Part shown: one piece after another, positions 4,734 to 5,224 of the stretch
Numbering within the stretch: the first letter of the stretch is position 1
Layout of the letters: each line of letters starts with the position of its first letter
Assembly: GCA_017458545.1 (NCBI GenBank)
Contig: JAFTBA010000200.1
Coordinates: 1-5,224 of the forward strand
Source: Synergistaceae bacterium
Lineage (GTDB): Bacteria > Synergistota > Synergistia > Synergistales > Aminobacteriaceae
Reading direction: 5' to 3'
Length of the DNA: 5,224 nt
Position numbers and translations under genes: made by a program
Notes under the pieces: model-generated
What the model was told of the DNA's origin: nothing
Database searches by the model: none
Seen by the model: the letters and a program-made list of their open reading frames with translations, nothing else

Positions 4734-5224
4734 ATGCAGGAGTTTTTGAATTTCCTCGATGCTCTTGACGGTTTTCTGTATTATCCAGTTTTAATTGTTG
4801 TACTCATTTTTGCAGGACTCTATTTCTCGTTAAAATCAAAATTCGCACAGGTACGTCTGTGTTGTGAGTCCGTCCGCTTAATCGCTGAACGCCCAGGTAA
4901 CAAAAATGCTATCTCATCATTCGGCGCGTTAATGGTCTCAACAGCTTCACGGGTCGGAACAGGTAACATCATCGGAGTCTCAACAGCTATTTGTTTGGGA
5001 GGACCTGGAGCAGTATTCTGGATGTGGGTGCTGGCAATACTCGGAGGAGCAAGCGCACTCGCCGAAAGCACTCTCGCTCAGGTTTTCAAGAAACACGATG
5101 AAGGAACTGGAAGGAGTTACGGAGGACCTGCGTTCTATATTGAAGCGATACTCCACAGCAAAGCTACGGCAGTAATTTTCTCGCTGTTCCTGATCGCAAC
5201 GTATGCTTTCGGTTTCAACGCGCT
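4734..5224 (+). CDS. AGCS-family sodium:amino-acid (alanine/glycine) symporter, N-terminal part
   Basis: The first 163 residues are present and the gene is cut by the window end; full members are usually about 440-480 residues. The ATG at 4734 follows AGGAGG (4716-4721) by 12 bases; an in-frame TTG at 4725 lies too close to that site. Residues 16-32 form the first membrane helix. The AGCS core follows: FGALMVSTASRVGTGNIIGV (63-82), the conserved GTGN region lining the substrate and sodium site; GGPGAVFWMWVLAILG (89-104); ESTLAQVFK (111-119); and GGPAFYIE (130-137). The 'ASRVGTGNI' and 'ESTLAQ' forms belong to a common subgroup whose substrates are mostly small neutral amino acids; the exact substrate is not predictable here. 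It is divergent from the kinase gene. Confidence 0.9.
   Translation, partial: MQEFLNFLDALDGFLYYPVLIVVLIFAGLYFSLKSKFAQVRLCCESVRLIAERPGNKNAISSFGALMVSTASRVGTGNIIGVSTAICLGGPGAVFWMWVLAILGGASALAESTLAQVFKKHDEGTGRSYGGPAFYIEAILHSKATAVIFSLFLIATYAFGFNA

Noticed and set aside
4820..5071. Minus-strand open frame opposite the symporter gene
   Set aside because: The plus-strand frame carries the AGCS motifs; the opposite frame is low-complexity Ala/Pro/Thr-rich.
1..5224. CRISPR array, tRNA or rRNA genes
   Set aside because: I saw no regularly spaced direct repeats, no tRNA-like cloverleaf and no rRNA-like stretch on either strand.

Overview
The window reads as accessory-rich chromosomal DNA from a bacterium with moderate-to-low GC, strong GGAGG-type ribosome binding sites and several TTG starts. 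Gene content (an AGCS symporter, a CPA2 antiporter, a GNAT toxin-like pair and a TnpB of the 'MYLTVKQQLKHLSK' type) would fit Synergistota or Clostridia-type Firmicutes. This is an impression, not a phylogenetic result.

Layout from left to right. (1) The start of a secreted protein gene on the minus strand (1-92), with its own candidate promoter. (2) An IS200/IS605-group element of the tnpB-only (IS1341) type, about 164-1561, with matching bulged subterminal hairpins at both ends, one tnpB gene and no tnpA. The 3' end of tnpB folds like an omega-RNA scaffold, and the sequence past the right end would be its guide. (3) A minus-strand pair at 1543-2303: a 61-aa TTG-started protein overlapping a GNAT acetyltransferase, which looks like a toxin-antitoxin module. 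The element sits at the 3' end of the acetyltransferase gene and supplies its last five codons and stop. (4) A rho-independent terminator (2319-2346) whose U-tract runs straight into the ribosome binding site of the 61-aa gene. (5) A minus-strand pair, ribokinase-like kinase then CPA2 cation/proton antiporter (4638 to 2362), 36 bases apart and probably one operon ended by that terminator. (6) A short divergent promoter region, then the first 163 codons of an AGCS (sodium/alanine-glycine type) symporter on the plus strand, cut by the window end.

The most interesting part is the junction of the element with the acetyltransferase. The TnpB has an unusual active-site layout: no glutamate at the usual RuvC-II place, a candidate replacement in the EESYTSK motif, and no zinc-ribbon cysteines. 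Its predicted guide matches the 3' end of the acetyltransferase gene, so it would recognise a copy of this locus lacking the element. Overlapping stop codons for tnpB and the acetyltransferase lie in the right-end hairpin. The kinase also has an arginine in place of the glycine before its catalytic aspartate.
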